DNA of 62,426 nt from Nitrospira sp. (GCA_037045225.1 JBAOHZ010000003.1:1-62426), one strand, 5' to 3'. Shown: positions 16,159-25,670, counted from the stretch's first letter. Program-made: numbers and translations. Notes: generated by a model from the letters alone, not told the origin.

Positions 16159-18601
16159 CGATGGAGAGCTCCTTTGGTCCTTCTTTTCTCACGCGATCAA
16201 TCATCGACAGTTCATCCGGATTCGTCGTAAACAACAGCTGTGTCTCACGCGGCACGGTTAGCCTGCAAATGCCTCTCCCAAATGGGGTGATCATAAAAAT
16301 CTCAGAGTACTCCGTGGTCTTTGTGACGGATGACAGGAGTCGGTATTCCATTTCCGACAATACAATGCGCCCATTGTTCCTAAACGCCGCGATGCTTTCG
16401 GTCTTTTGCTTGAGCAGTCCCACAAATTCCGCATTTTCAAGCAAATAGCGCCCAACATCCCGCATCTTGTCGTAGTAGTCGTTGATGCCCTGCGTGATGG
16501 TGATCATTGAGCCACCGGACTTCCGGACCCGGCGCGCGCCGGTTTCAAAAAACGCAGCGGTATTCCCTCCCTGAGACAACAAATCCCACGCCTCATCTAG
16601 AATGACGAATTTCCGCCGGCCACGGTTCTCCTTTTTGTACATCACTGCCTGGATATTCATCTGCATCTGCAGGAGAATGACTGACCGTAACTGCTTCTGT
16701 TCATTCAATCCGTCGAGTTCAAGCACCACAAAGTCATTTTCAAAATTGACGTTGTTCGCCCCGTTGAAGAGATGGGAATACATACCCCCCTTCGCATAGG
16801 AAGCCAGCACACGCGCGAGATCTCTGGCTCGAGGATCAGTCATGCTCTTCAACACCTTGTGTACCGAATCCGGACATCCCTCACATCCCTCTCCTTCGAG
16901 TACGCGCATGATCGCCTCTTCGATGAACGAGAGCTCGACATCGGAGAGCGGGCGCGAAGGTGACGCCATTTGCGCGTGCAACGCTTTGAGGGTCGCCAGT
17001 TCATCGGCTCGGTCACTTGGATCGTCAACCCCGCCGGCATTACTCCCCCAATGCACAAGTTTGCTGAACGGATTAAAACAAAGGCGTTGAGCGTTTGCGC
17101 CGTACTGGATGTATTGCCCCTTGAGCAACTCCACAAGTTTGACGTAGCTGAAGCCAGCATCGATGACCCACACCTGGCCACCAATACCCAAGTAGCTCTT
17201 GATCCAATTGTTCATAAAGAACGATTTACCCGCCCCCGATGTCGCTGCGATCGCCATGTTGTAATTCGTCTGTTGATTGGCGAACACATCCATGGTGATC
17301 AATTGACCTGAACGAGACGTCAGCAGCACCACTGGAGCTCCTCCCCCCTTCCAGTCAGCCACAATGGGGCAAATATGCGCCGGGACCTCGGTATGGTAAG
17401 TCTTCATTCGTCGCAGACCATCAATGAGCGCTTTGTCGTCCGACGGTAGTCCGAGGGGTAGACCCGTCATAAGGATTTTCCATCCAATGAAGTGATCTTC
17501 CTGCAAGTTGATATCCTTCGCCCGATAGAGAGCCCGAAGGGCGCCTGTCTGCTCCTCCACATGTCGCGGTGTATCCCCATACAGAACGACCTGGAAATAG
17601 GACCCTATGAGCTGTCTGCCATTTTCAAGTTGCGCTTGGACGCCATTGAAATGATCCAATTTGAACTTGAGGGAGGGAATGAGCCCCAGAAGAAACCCAC
17701 TGGCCTGCTGATTAATAATGACGTGCTTCTTTCGTAACTTGCCTTTCGCTTTGACCTGGTCAAATTTCAACACATTCAGCGTCAGAAAAAATGGACAGGT
17801 AATTTGATCGGTGAACCGGATCAAGCTCCCAATCAACTCGCGATTGTTCCCGCCATGCCACTGCACAGGCCAGGACTGAACAGTCAGCGTCTTGAGAAAC
17901 TTTCCGTCCAGTTCAATCATCTTGGTGCGAAGCGTCGCCTTCGTATCGAGACGGACCGCCTGATCTCGTATCGGCAGTTGGTCGCTGTACGCCGGCGGCC
18001 GACTCTCCCAGCTGTGGCCCGGATTGAGCAACACATGCAAGAGACTCAATAATTGCAGCGGCCCTACGCGCTCGGGCAATAATCCCAACGTGTTCAATTG
18101 CCCCTCAATGCCCGACACCGCTTGATGAATCCGCTCGTCTTCCCATCCTTGCGCCGTCGTTTCCTGCGTTGGGAACGCCACGGATACATACACCGTGAAA
18201 TCTCGTGGGCGCAGAGGTGGGTTAGACGTCAGTTGTGTATCTCTGGCATGCAGATAGAACTCTGCGGTCTTTCTCGCATCAGCTACATAACGTTCCCCTG
18301 CCTGACCTCGTTGCGCCAGAATCACGTGATTGTCCAGATATGGCTCGATAATGGGGGACGCATGAAGCATGAATTGAAACGTGGTTCCAATTGGCAGGTC
18401 CGACTCGAAGAGATTCGTCAGCTTCTGAATAGACTCTTCCGACAATCCCAGTAGGGGCTTGCTAGAAAACACCACACCGATGCGCCCATCATCCAATCGA
18501 TAGACCTGATTGGTGTCATCCCAAGCCTCATAGGGCAGCCAGTCACTGATGGCTGTCCGATCGACCAGCTGCTTTACCTTCCACTCAAGGATCGTTGACA
18601 T
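16088..18601 (-). CDS. traC: TraC type IV secretion ATPase
   Basis: 837 residues, close to F TraC. The start is supported by AGAGGAG upstream. The N-terminal half has the TraC pattern (DGRIGVVFSSKPLLGLSEES). Walker A is AATSGAGKS around residue 455 and Walker B is KFVILDEAWDLLSQGG around residue 667, followed by ARRVRKSGGSMITITQGIND, typical of VirB4/TraC. TraC is the cytoplasmic ATPase that powers pilus assembly at the inner membrane. It follows traV. All catalytic motifs look intact. Confidence 0.95.
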   Translation of the reverse strand: MSTILEWKVKQLVDRTAISDWLPYEAWDDTNQVYRLDDGRIGVVFSSKPLLGLSEESIQKLTNLFESDLPIGTTFQFMLHASPIIEPYLDNHVILAQRGQAGERYVADARKTAEFYLHARDTQLTSNPPLRPRDFTVYVSVAFPTQETTAQGWEDERIHQAVSGIEGQLNTLGLLPERVGPLQLLSLLHVLLNPGHSWESRPPAYSDQLPIRDQAVRLDTKATLRTKMIELDGKFLKTLTVQSWPVQWHGGNNRELIGSLIRFTDQITCPFFLTLNVLKFDQVKAKGKLRKKHVIINQQASGFLLGLIPSLKFKLDHFNGVQAQLENGRQLIGSYFQVVLYGDTPRHVEEQTGALRALYRAKDINLQEDHFIGWKILMTGLPLGLPSDDKALIDGLRRMKTYHTEVPAHICPIVADWKGGGAPVVLLTSRSGQLITMDVFANQQTNYNMAIAATSGAGKSFFMNNWIKSYLGIGGQVWVIDAGFSYVKLVELLKGQYIQYGANAQRLCFNPFSKLVHWGSNAGGVDDPSDRADELATLKALHAQMASPSRPLSDVELSFIEEAIMRVLEGEGCEGCPDSVHKVLKSMTDPRARDLARVLASYAKGGMYSHLFNGANNVNFENDFVVLELDGLNEQKQLRSVILLQMQMNIQAVMYKKENRGRRKFVILDEAWDLLSQGGNTAAFFETGARRVRKSGGSMITITQGINDYYDKMRDVGRYLLENAEFVGLLKQKTESIAAFRNNGRIVLSEMEYRLLSSVTKTTEYSEIFMITPFGRGICRLTVPRETQLLFTTNPDELSMIDRVRKEGPKELSIDEAIQCIIAAERAQAGADNPRLA

Positions 18602-18625
18602 ATTCGCTCCTCTGGGTTCCTTCCA

Positions 18626-19357
18626 CTACTGGGGTGGCAGCGGCCCATCATCGGTCAGATAATTGGACGCCCCGGTCTGAGGGAGCTGAGGAAATCCCTG
18701 CGGCATGATGCCACCCGAGCCAAGAGGGTTCACGGACATCGGCGCCGAACGTTGTCCAACTTCAGGAACATTCTCCGTCATGGCGTTCGCCGCCGCATTC
18801 CCACTGGGTGTTCTCTTTCCGTCTCGTTTCTCGACCATCCGCCCCATTCTCGGATACAGATCCTTTCCATGCCCCGAACTCGACCCAGCACTCACCCCCT
18901 GCGCCATGTGTCCGAAAATAAAATCTGGTTCGTCGACAATGAGATAGTGCCGCGACTGATCATGGAGGCGCTTTTTCGTATCCTTCCATGGAAATACCGT
19001 CACACGAAGAGCCGACACCGGCGTAATCACCGGCTTGCCTATGGCGCTGTCCGTCTTGCCGCTGAAGATCATCGGAGGAGTGACCTGACCAGGGCCAGAG
19101 CTTGAGCTGGTGTCTTGTCCACCGCCCTTTTGGTCTTTCGTGTACTGCGTCACCTTCTGCCCAGCAGAGAACCGCTTCTCGTAGGCTTCCGAGACGGACT
19201 CACACGTCGCTTGATCCGGATACCCCTTACAACTGAAATTAGACTCATAGCCCCCACAGCCCGCCAGAAGGACAGACAGGCCCATAGCTACCCCAGATCC
19301 CAAGCCGTACCATGATCCGCCTCGTGTGATGTAGCGCCTGATATACCCAGACATCAT
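18626..19357 (-). CDS. traV: TraV outer-membrane lipoprotein
   Basis: 243 residues. The start lies behind GGAGGAGG (two consecutive ATGs). A hydrophobic stretch ends in SVLLAGC, a lipobox, followed by ESNFSCKGYPDQATCESVSE, the TraV cysteine signature. TraV is the VirB7-like lipoprotein that anchors TraK and TraB in the outer-membrane core complex. The C-terminal half is low-complexity. The gene lies between dsbC and traC. The length is somewhat more than F TraV (171 residues). Confidence 0.88.
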   Translation of the reverse strand: MMSGYIRRYITRGGSWYGLGSGVAMGLSVLLAGCGGYESNFSCKGYPDQATCESVSEAYEKRFSAGQKVTQYTKDQKGGGQDTSSSSGPGQVTPPMIFSGKTDSAIGKPVITPVSALRVTVFPWKDTKKRLHDQSRHYLIVDEPDFIFGHMAQGVSAGSSSGHGKDLYPRMGRMVEKRDGKRTPSGNAAANAMTENVPEVGQRSAPMSVNPLGSGGIMPQGFPQLPQTGASNYLTDDGPLPPQ

Positions 19358-19395
19358 GTCGCATGCCTCCTCCAGAATCCGCCCACTCGACTTCT

Positions 19396-20181
19396 CTACT
19401 TCTGCTGGGCCTCTATCTGCAGTAAAGCCAATACTTCACTGGCAGGACGATAGCCGGCAAACGATTGTCCATTTGGCAAAAACACCATTGGGGTGGAGTT
19501 CACTCCCAAACGCTTCCCCAATTTGATGTTCTCGTCGATCGGATGACTGCAAGCCCCTACCTCACCCATTACTGGTTTTGACATCAGCGCGCGCCCCAGC
19601 GCCTCGGCTTGATCGGGAGCACACCAAATGGCGACAGACTTGCGATAGGCATCCGGATGCGTCCGTACCAGTGGATACAGAACCACGGCCACCGGAACAC
19701 CTGCCTCAACAAGCTTCTGCACCTCCGGATGAAACTGCTGACAGAACCGACAGTCTGGATCGTCAAAGACCAGCACCGGACGCTCCAACTTCGATTGCAT
19801 GGGAGACAACAGAATGGTTTTCGAGGTATCCATTCCGGCCAAGAGCGCCTGCTGACGGTCTCTCACATACTCTTGCGTAACATTTCGGCCCATTTGAATA
19901 TCGAAGAGTGCCCCGGAGAGCACGTACCGCCCAGACTCATGCACGTACATATAGTTTTCCACCCGGTCACTGTCGCTCTCCACCAAGAGCCATCCAGGAA
20001 TTTCCGTCTTGGACACTCGCAACACTTTCATGCCAGGAAACTTTTGCTCGATCACCGTTTTGATAGGCCTCACGGCATCATCCGTTTCGGCTCTCAGGAT
20101 CGACTCTCCCGCAACCGACACACACACGGCACACACCAGCCCCGCGATTATCTGCTGATAGGATCGTCTCATCGCCATCAT
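19396..20181 (-). CDS. dsbC: DsbC-like disulfide isomerase of the transfer operon
   Basis: About 261 residues. A GTG occurs at 20193, but the ATG cluster at 20181-20172 follows AAAGGGGG and is preferred. A signal peptide leads to an N-terminal dimerisation-like region (YMYVHESGRYVLSGALFDIQ) and a thioredoxin fold with DDPDCRFCQQFHPE (CxxC) and the cis-proline loop VNSTPMVFLPNG. This is the pattern of DsbC/DsbG and plasmid TrbB-type proteins that correct disulfides in the periplasm. Likely clients are the cysteine-rich TraN, TraU, TraH and TraV. It lies between traB and traV. Confidence 0.88.
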   Translation of the reverse strand: MMAMRRSYQQIIAGLVCAVCVSVAGESILRAETDDAVRPIKTVIEQKFPGMKVLRVSKTEIPGWLLVESDSDRVENYMYVHESGRYVLSGALFDIQMGRNVTQEYVRDRQQALLAGMDTSKTILLSPMQSKLERPVLVFDDPDCRFCQQFHPEVQKLVEAGVPVAVVLYPLVRTHPDAYRKSVAIWCAPDQAEALGRALMSKPVMGEVGACSHPIDENIKLGKRLGVNSTPMVFLPNGQSFAGYRPASEVLALLQIEAQQK

Positions 20182-20201
20182 GCCCCCTTTCACACTACGA
20201 A

Positions 20202-21488
20202 TTACTGGAAGAACCCCTCTAACTCACGTCCTGTCCCAACGATGAAATCCACTTCCCGTTGCGCGTCGATTTCAATCACCGGGAAAATGGAGGCAGCCAT
20301 CATGCTGTAGTGGCGAGCCAACAATTCAGCCGCCCGACCGGCACCACCGGCCATTCCCGACATCGCCACAGGCCCGGCCGGCGGTAAGTTGAAGGCTTGG
20401 CTCGGGCTTTGTGCGACGAAAAATCCGGACTGGTAGGGCATAAAGGCTCGGGAGATGCCTGACACAAAACCAGCGAGCAGCGTGCGACCCAACAATGCCC
20501 CCTCTTTCAAGACAACCCGCCCACGCATTCCCTGTTTGCCATCTTCCCCACTCACAAACCCTTTCAATTCGATATCTACCGCTTCCCCATTCTTCTTCAC
20601 GCACGACAAGGCATTGCCACGAATCATCACGCGTTCCGAGGACAAATCTCCCAAGCCTTCTCCCACTAGGAAACAGTCCTTCGCATCAATCCTCGCCTCA
20701 TTCGGGAGCTTCATGATGTCACGCACCATCATCAGCACCGGGTAGGGACTGTTTGCGGAGGCGCCCCCACCCTGCGCCCCCGTCGAACGGGCCGGTGCAT
20801 CCATGCCAGAAAGCAATTTGACGGGAATAATCGTCCCCGTATTCAGCCACAATTTCTTCTCGTTCTTTTTGGCGCCAGGCACTATCTCTGGCCGAAATAC
20901 CTGAAACCCCTCGGTCAACCCGCCCCCGGCCCCAGGGGCCGGTAGCGTCCCGCCTGCCGGTTTCGGGGTGCTTTGCACCGGAATGGGGCCTTTCGGAACC
21001 GGCATGGCCGAGACAGGCGTCGCACTTCCTCCACCCACGGGATTGGCACTGAGCGGAGGCGGCAGCGGCGGCAACGCGCCACTCTTCGTCCCGGCTGAGA
21101 CCACGCCACCAGACCGCGCCACTGACTCAATCCGCTTCTGCAGGTCACTCAACTGAGTCTTAATCTCGGTCTTGTCTCGTCCGTCCTGCTCCAACAATCT
21201 CCGCATTTGATCCCGCTGCTGCTCCAACGCTTCGATCCTGGCCCCGGCGTCTTTCATATAAATTTCTTTGTCGGTTTCCTCGCGATTGATCGACACGGTC
21301 TTGGCTGGAGACTTCCCACGGACAATCCCCGGTTGATTCCCTCGGAATTGCTGAAGCACCATGCTCAGCACGATGAACCCACCCACCAGAACCACTCCCG
21401 CGAGCAGTTTGGATGGAGCGGGTTTCTCTGGACGAATCGGGTCGCCAGGGTTGAGAATCGCGCTCTCCGTCGGTTTAATCGATGCCAT
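20202..21488 (-). CDS. traB: TraB (VirB10-like) core complex protein
   Basis: 428 residues. One membrane segment near the N-terminus (LLAGVVLVGGFIVLSMVLQQ), then a coiled coil (RIEALEQQRDQMRRLLEQDG), a Pro/Gly-rich linker, and the conserved TraB domain (LWLNTGTIIPVKLLSGMDAP, SPYPVLMMVRDIMKLPNEAR, DCFLVGEGLGDLSSERVMIR). TraB spans the periplasm and links the inner and outer membranes in the type IV secretion core. The start is supported by GGAG upstream. It follows traK in the standard order. Confidence 0.93.
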   Translation of the reverse strand: MASIKPTESAILNPGDPIRPEKPAPSKLLAGVVLVGGFIVLSMVLQQFRGNQPGIVRGKSPAKTVSINREETDKEIYMKDAGARIEALEQQRDQMRRLLEQDGRDKTEIKTQLSDLQKRIESVARSGGVVSAGTKSGALPPLPPPLSANPVGGGSATPVSAMPVPKGPIPVQSTPKPAGGTLPAPGAGGGLTEGFQVFRPEIVPGAKKNEKKLWLNTGTIIPVKLLSGMDAPARSTGAQGGGASANSPYPVLMMVRDIMKLPNEARIDAKDCFLVGEGLGDLSSERVMIRGNALSCVKKNGEAVDIELKGFVSGEDGKQGMRGRVVLKEGALLGRTLLAGFVSGISRAFMPYQSGFFVAQSPSQAFNLPPAGPVAMSGMAGGAGRAAELLARHYSMMAASIFPVIEIDAQREVDFIVGTGRELEGFFQ

Positions 21489-21508
21489 CCTAGGTCTCCG
21501 GTCTGAGG

Positions 21509-22282
21509 TTAGCTTTTTGCGTCTGGATCCACTTTCGGCTCGGGCTTGGGTTTGGGCGGTTCAGGCGGTGCGTCATCCAGCAGGTACACCACCACTTCTT
21601 CCCCTGACTCGACCACCTCGCGATTTAAGGCGATTGCTTTTTGAACCCCGGTCAGGAATTCTTGTTCCCGCAGTGTGTATTTGTGTCCCGCGGTATTCAC
21701 CAATCGATACACAATCACCCGGTACTTCGGCCCTCGATACTCGATTCCCTGCACCACCTTCAGCTCAAGCCACTTCGGATACCGTTCTTCGGCAATCGAC
21801 GTCTGCCGATACCCTTTCGGTAACGCTCCCCGCGCAGCCATCTGCAAAGTCTCGAGTAGCCCATCCACATAGTCAGCGGCTTGGCGAGCAGGATCCGTGT
21901 CATAGACCACAGTCCCCACGCGCCTATCTTCAATACTAATGGTCTGCGCGCCTAACGACACGCTCACCCCGACCTCAAAGACGTAGGTTTGCTCGCCGGC
22001 CATCACGACCAGATCAGCGGGGCCAGTCTTCACCTGGACAATCAAGTTGCGCCCTTCCGGCTTCGCTTTGAGATCCGCCCTAGAGCTCGTCGCCATGGTA
22101 ATCGGGGCAGGAAAGGTCAGGACGTTCAAATCTCTTCCAGACAATGTGAGGGACGTCGCACCCTCATCACCAACCACCACCGCAGCTCCTACCGACCTGG
22201 CCCAAGACAGAAACAACAGCAGGCCAAGGACGCACATCGCCATCGCCCGGTGCTTCGAGTCTCGATACACGCTGGATGTCAT
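21509..22282 (-). CDS. traK: TraK (VirB9-like) secretin-type core protein
   Basis: 257 residues with a GGGGGAG ribosome site. A signal peptide (CVLGLLLFLSWARSVGAAVV) is followed by a beta-rich protein with the TraK features: VTMATSSRADLKAK-type N-terminal strands, then YPKWLELKVVQGIEYRGPKY and VNTAGHKYTLREQEF. TraK forms the outer-membrane ring with TraV and TraB. The C-terminus is a proline-rich tail (PPEPPKPKPEPKVDPDAKS). It lies between traE and traB, as in F. Confidence 0.88.
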   Translation of the reverse strand: MTSSVYRDSKHRAMAMCVLGLLLFLSWARSVGAAVVVGDEGATSLTLSGRDLNVLTFPAPITMATSSRADLKAKPEGRNLIVQVKTGPADLVVMAGEQTYVFEVGVSVSLGAQTISIEDRRVGTVVYDTDPARQAADYVDGLLETLQMAARGALPKGYRQTSIAEERYPKWLELKVVQGIEYRGPKYRVIVYRLVNTAGHKYTLREQEFLTGVQKAIALNREVVESGEEVVVYLLDDAPPEPPKPKPEPKVDPDAKS

Positions 22283-22292
22283 ACGTCTCCCC

Positions 22293-22874
22293 CTACCCCT
22301 TTGCCGGATCTGATTGACTATCCTGCCGTGAACGATCTAAATGAGCCGCAGAGAGCCCAACCACCCACGGCCTGCCCTGATCCCACCGCATCGAGATACG
22401 GTACTCCCGCTCCTCTTCCCGTATCTCGCTCTTTCCCACAAATCGGCGCTCAATGCCCTCGAACACGGCCACGTCCCCGTCCACACGACTAGCCGTCACA
22501 AAAAACACACGACTGAGATTGTTGGTCTTCACGTACACGGCCTCCGCCCCGAGAGACTCTGACATAAGCCCATAGTGGCTTGACGGTACCCACTGCAGAA
22601 GCTGCCGATGGTGAAACTCAACAGAGGCCGGCGTGACATTGGCAATCCAGGGCAACATGGCCATGGCAATGGACTTTTTGTAATACTCGTCGCCGCCCAT
22701 TGCGTTCGCCCAATATTCCTGCGTCGGATTGATCGGCACCACATGAACCGCGACGTTCTGCCGAAAAAATCCGTTCGCCACCAACGCCACCGCTAATACT
22801 GTTGCCAGGGCGGCGAACACCAGATTCAAGACCTGGGCGTTATGCAATTTTGATTTCCACAGCTCGATTGTCAT
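22293..22874 (-). CDS. traE: TraE pilus assembly protein
   Basis: 193 residues from ATG 22874, behind a GGAG site. An N-terminal membrane segment (LNLVFAALATVLAVALVANG) is followed by the TraE pattern: VVPINPTQEYWANAMGGDEY, then ANVTPASVEFHHRQLLQWVP and SRVFFVTASRVDGDVAVFEG, ending in a YRISMRWDQGRPWVVGL strand. TraE is an inner-membrane protein needed for F-type pilus assembly. It lies 5 bases from traL. The longer upstream reading frame lacks support. Confidence 0.88.
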   Translation of the reverse strand: MTIELWKSKLHNAQVLNLVFAALATVLAVALVANGFFRQNVAVHVVPINPTQEYWANAMGGDEYYKKSIAMAMLPWIANVTPASVEFHHRQLLQWVPSSHYGLMSESLGAEAVYVKTNNLSRVFFVTASRVDGDVAVFEGIERRFVGKSEIREEEREYRISMRWDQGRPWVVGLSAAHLDRSRQDSQSDPAKG

Positions 22875-22879
22875 CGTCG

Positions 22880-23161
22880 TTACTCCATCATCTCTCGGGT
22901 TGTTCCGTGAGGTGATCCCGTCAGCTGAAACGTGGGCACACCAGACCAATAGGCCCAATGGAAGAGGAATCCCTCGGATTTCCCGTTCTTCATTTTCGAC
23001 AAAATCAACGTGCTCACGATCCCCACCACTATCAGGTAGGTCAGGAACTTCGTCACAATGCCGAGAAAGATGCACACAAAGAGCACGGCCAACTCATCAA
23101 TCTCCCACCAAAAGATCTGGGGCAGGCTATCGAGATATCGTGGAATAAATGTGCCGTTCAT
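22880..23161 (-). CDS. traL: TraL pilus assembly membrane protein
   Basis: 93 residues with GAGGGACAG just before the ATG. It has the TraL pattern: N-terminal FIPRYLDSLPQIFWWEIDE, then two hydrophobic segments (LAVLFVCIFLGIVTKFLTYL and IVVGIVSTLILS) and a short polar tail. TraL is a small inner-membrane protein (VirB3-like) required for pilus formation. The length matches F TraL (91 residues). It sits between traA and traE. Confidence 0.9.
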   Translation of the reverse strand: MNGTFIPRYLDSLPQIFWWEIDELAVLFVCIFLGIVTKFLTYLIVVGIVSTLILSKMKNGKSEGFLFHWAYWSGVPTFQLTGSPHGTTREMME

Positions 23162-23239
23162 CTGTCCCTCTTCTGCTTCATTGTGACGGCGGGGCCATGA
23201 TCTGTCCCGCCGTCACGACACCATGCCTGTACCGCCCGC

Positions 23240-23560
23240 TTACATCAGTCCCGTGGTAATGGTCGGAATGATGTTGGGGATATAGAAGGCTGCTGCCGCC
23301 ACACCGAATCCGGTGAACATGCCGGCCCACCGGCCCGCCATCGCCGATCCCAACCCGATCGCCCCCGCCACCAGGGCTAACAACGTCCCCAGCGACCCCT
23401 GCATATAGTTGGTCAACAACGTGACCAGCGGACCAAACGTCGCATCCGCACCTGCGAACGCGGGCACGGCCAGCACCACAAACGAGGCAAGCACCATGAG
23501 CCCCAACAAGAGACTCATTCGCCACATTTCTCCGGTCACTCTCTTCAAGACGTTGCCCAT
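23240..23560 (-). CDS. traA: TraA-like pilin precursor
   Basis: 106 residues; GGAGGGGCTGGAGT lies just before the ATG. A leader of about 36 residues ends in VPAFA, a leader-peptidase site. The mature part, about 70 residues, starts GADATFGPLVTLLTNYMQGS and has two hydrophobic segments (LGTLLALVAGAIGLGSAMAG and FTGFGVAAAAFYIPNIIPTI), the architecture of F pilin. Its place directly before traL matches the F order. A larger overlapping ORF in another frame (23178-23591) is a shadow. Confidence 0.85.
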   Translation of the reverse strand: MGNVLKRVTGEMWRMSLLLGLMVLASFVVLAVPAFAGADATFGPLVTLLTNYMQGSLGTLLALVAGAIGLGSAMAGRWAGMFTGFGVAAAAFYIPNIIPTITTGLM

Positions 23561-23673
23561 ACTCCAGCCCCTCCTCTGGCTCGTCGCTCACTGTTTACAA
23601 GACGTGTGGTTGCCAAACCGAATGAGCGCCCTTAGTTCATTCCAGCATAGCCATGCTCCTCCTCAGCCTCTCC

Positions 23674-24519
23674 TTATGGTTTTACTGAGTCGCCTGTGAC
23701 ACCAGTGGACACAACAGATGTTACTGGAGGTATTTGGGATCGCTCCTCAACCGATGAGGGATCTCCACACCTACCTCGCAGCAGCATCGTGATCTCCACG
23801 CGTCGACTGTCCGCATGGTTCGGCATAAAGCAGCAGCCTCCGCGGCCGACCACTTCCACCTGAGTCGAGACCTTCAAGCCAGCCTGCAATGCTTTCGCCA
23901 CCGCGTGTGCCCGAGCCGTCCCAAGTTCTTCGTTTGTCTCCCGAGACCCCGTCGGATCGGTGTATCCCTCCACCCGCAGATAGAAGACCTCCTCTGTGGA
24001 CAGTTCCGTTAAGTCTCGTTGCGCACGCTCCGGTACAGCAGCCGAACCCATGGCAAACAAAACGGTTCGATGCCGCACCTCAGGATCGCGACGACAGGCG
24101 GACGGGGACGTCCTTCCTGTGAAACCAGGAGGTGCTGGTTTGTCCACGCTGCTCACCGCAGCGCGAGACATGTCACCTGGACGGCCTGCCAGCGCACCCG
24201 CAGAAAACGTCGGCAATGTCTGGAGCCGATGCATCACCGCCTTAATCGGTTTCGGTGTGAGATCCGCCACCAACGGTTTGTTTGGGACCTGCGTCAGGGG
24301 TGTTGGCTCTGGGCATCCAGCGGGACGAGACAGAAGCCATTGCGGACCAGATTGGACGGAAACCACCGTAGTCGGGAAGGTGTAGCCTTGCCCGCAGAGT
24401 CGCGTTGCCTCGGACATTGTTGGCGACGCAGCAGGTCGCGTCGTACAGCCCCCGACGGTCAGCAGTCCCATACAAACGAGACCGGCCCATGGCATGTAAG
24501 TCGTCCGTCCCCCTGTCAT
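23674..24519 (-). CDS. OmpA-like peptidoglycan-binding lipoprotein
   Basis: 281 residues from ATG 24519, which has AAAGGGGGG upstream; the longer reading frame is not supported. A signal with lipobox (LLTVGGC) is followed by a low-complexity linker and an OmpA C-terminal-type domain: VRHRTVLFAMGSAAVPERAQ, VEGYTDPTGSRETNEELGTA, RAHAVAKALQAG and NHADSRRVEI. This domain binds peptidoglycan, so the protein probably anchors the transfer apparatus or the outer membrane to the wall. It is the first gene upstream of the pilin. A GTAATAC motif lies 47 bases upstream of the start. Confidence 0.85.
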   Translation of the reverse strand: MTGGRTTYMPWAGLVCMGLLTVGGCTTRPAASPTMSEATRLCGQGYTFPTTVVSVQSGPQWLLSRPAGCPEPTPLTQVPNKPLVADLTPKPIKAVMHRLQTLPTFSAGALAGRPGDMSRAAVSSVDKPAPPGFTGRTSPSACRRDPEVRHRTVLFAMGSAAVPERAQRDLTELSTEEVFYLRVEGYTDPTGSRETNEELGTARAHAVAKALQAGLKVSTQVEVVGRGGCCFMPNHADSRRVEITMLLRGRCGDPSSVEERSQIPPVTSVVSTGVTGDSVKP

Positions 24520-24565
24520 ACTCCCCCCTTTCACCACGGCTTCCGAGTCGCCAGGTTCATCTTTG

Positions 24566-24572
24566 GTATTAC
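24566..24572 (-). promoter_or_regulatory. GTAATAC promoter-like motif upstream of the OmpA-like gene
   Basis: TCGGTAATAC on the minus strand, 47 bases before the ATG at 24519 and in the gap before the zinc-ribbon gene. It has the same TCGG prefix as the motifs at 15565 and 26535. No -35-like hexamer is visible. Promoter function is inferred from repeated placement. Confidence 0.5.
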
Positions 24573-24668
24573 CGACTGCCACGGTGTATCGAACAGAAAC
24601 AGGGGTTGCCGGATGTCGGAAGGGACGTCGTCGACGCGACGACGGAACCAAGAAAAGACGCCAGCGGG

Positions 24669-24872
24669 TTAAGAAGCGATCAGATTAACAGTAGCCACCC
24701 CCCCACCCCAGGCCCGGAAGGACCCGTCGGGACATTGCTGGAATAAACGCGCGCACTGAAGACACTGATGAAGGTACCTATCCATGAATTCGTCACCATC
24801 GTGTGAACGATACCCAAACAACTCTCCGTTACAACGAGGACACGGTTTCAACAAATTTGCATACAGTCCCAT
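24669..24872 (-). CDS. Small zinc-ribbon-like protein
   Basis: 67 residues from ATG 24872, chosen because GAGGAG precedes it; a longer frame starts at 24893. The sequence has two cysteine pairs, CPRC near the start and CLQC after about 30 residues, plus a later QCPDG, consistent with a small zinc ribbon. It sits between the helical gene and the OmpA-like gene, in the same direction. No named family. It may be an RNA- or DNA-binding regulator of the operon; that is a guess. Confidence 0.6.
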   Translation of the reverse strand: MGLYANLLKPCPRCNGELFGYRSHDGDEFMDRYLHQCLQCARLFQQCPDGSFRAWGGGVATVNLIAS

Positions 24873-24892
24873 TGTTTGCTCTCCTCGCTTCA

Positions 24893-25654
24893 CTACAAGA
24901 CACTCGTATTATTATCTGGGATAACTGCATGCATCACCGGTGCATGGATCAGCGTGCCGAGGGTCGCCATTCTGGAGGCAATCCTCGCGATTGCCTCCTG
25001 CGACTCACGCAGCGCCTCCAATTCGACGCCTCGCTGCTGAGCTTTTCCTTCCAGTGCCTCGCACAACACATCAAGCCGCCGCACAATGGTTCTGACGGCC
25101 ATCTCTTGAAATTCTGCGGATTGCGTACAGGCCCCCACGAACCCTTCGGCTTCGAGATCCGTCGATCTTTCCTTGCCACCTTCCTGCTGCCGCGTACGAT
25201 GAGCCTGCACACGCGCCTCGATACGCAAGACCGCACTCTCGAAGCCCCGTAATTCAGAGTCGTTGGAATACGTCACCTGTTCGGCATTCCAGGCACTATC
25301 CATAGTCAAGGCCGGCAGACAGAATCGGACGAGATAACTATAGGAAAGGGGAAAGCTCAATTGGGCGCGCAGGGCTTCAATCCGCTCCCACTGCCCTCCG
25401 AAGGCGTTGTAGATCCTCGCGGACTCGTACAGCATGTGTGGACGAATACACTTCCCGACCGCTGCGGACATACGTTCTGCCATCTTCACGACGACAGCAT
25501 CCCCATGCTGGCTCCGTTCCAGGGCTTCAACCACTATACCGCCAAGCCGAAAGCGTTCGCGGATCAACTCTCCCGCCACATACGTGATGGACCTCGCACA
25601 CTGTTCAGCCCGTTGCACCAACGATTCCTGCCAATCAGCCGCGTACTCCAGCAT
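24893..25654 (-). CDS. Uncharacterised helical protein
   Basis: 253 residues from ATG 25654, which has a strong site GTAGGAGGG; the upstream ATG at 25681 overlaps the previous gene and lacks support. The protein looks almost entirely alpha-helical (ELIRERFRLGGIVVEALERS, MLYESARIYNAFGGQWERIE, TIVRRLDVLCEALEGKAQQR). There is no signal peptide or membrane segment. A faint similarity to DUF1016-type N-terminal helices was noticed but is not strong enough to call. It lies between the barrel gene and the zinc-ribbon gene. Confidence 0.6.
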   Translation of the reverse strand: MLEYAADWQESLVQRAEQCARSITYVAGELIRERFRLGGIVVEALERSQHGDAVVVKMAERMSAAVGKCIRPHMLYESARIYNAFGGQWERIEALRAQLSFPLSYSYLVRFCLPALTMDSAWNAEQVTYSNDSELRGFESAVLRIEARVQAHRTRQQEGGKERSTDLEAEGFVGACTQSAEFQEMAVRTIVRRLDVLCEALEGKAQQRGVELEALRESQEAIARIASRMATLGTLIHAPVMHAVIPDNNTSVL

Positions 25655-25670
25655 CAGCCCTCCTACTGCG

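Noticed and set aside
22680..22686. GTAATAC on the plus strand
   Set aside because: It is inside traE with no plus-strand gene downstream; treated as a chance match.
24893..25654. DUF1016-like nuclease
   Set aside because: Only a faint helical resemblance at the N-terminus and no catalytic residues visible.
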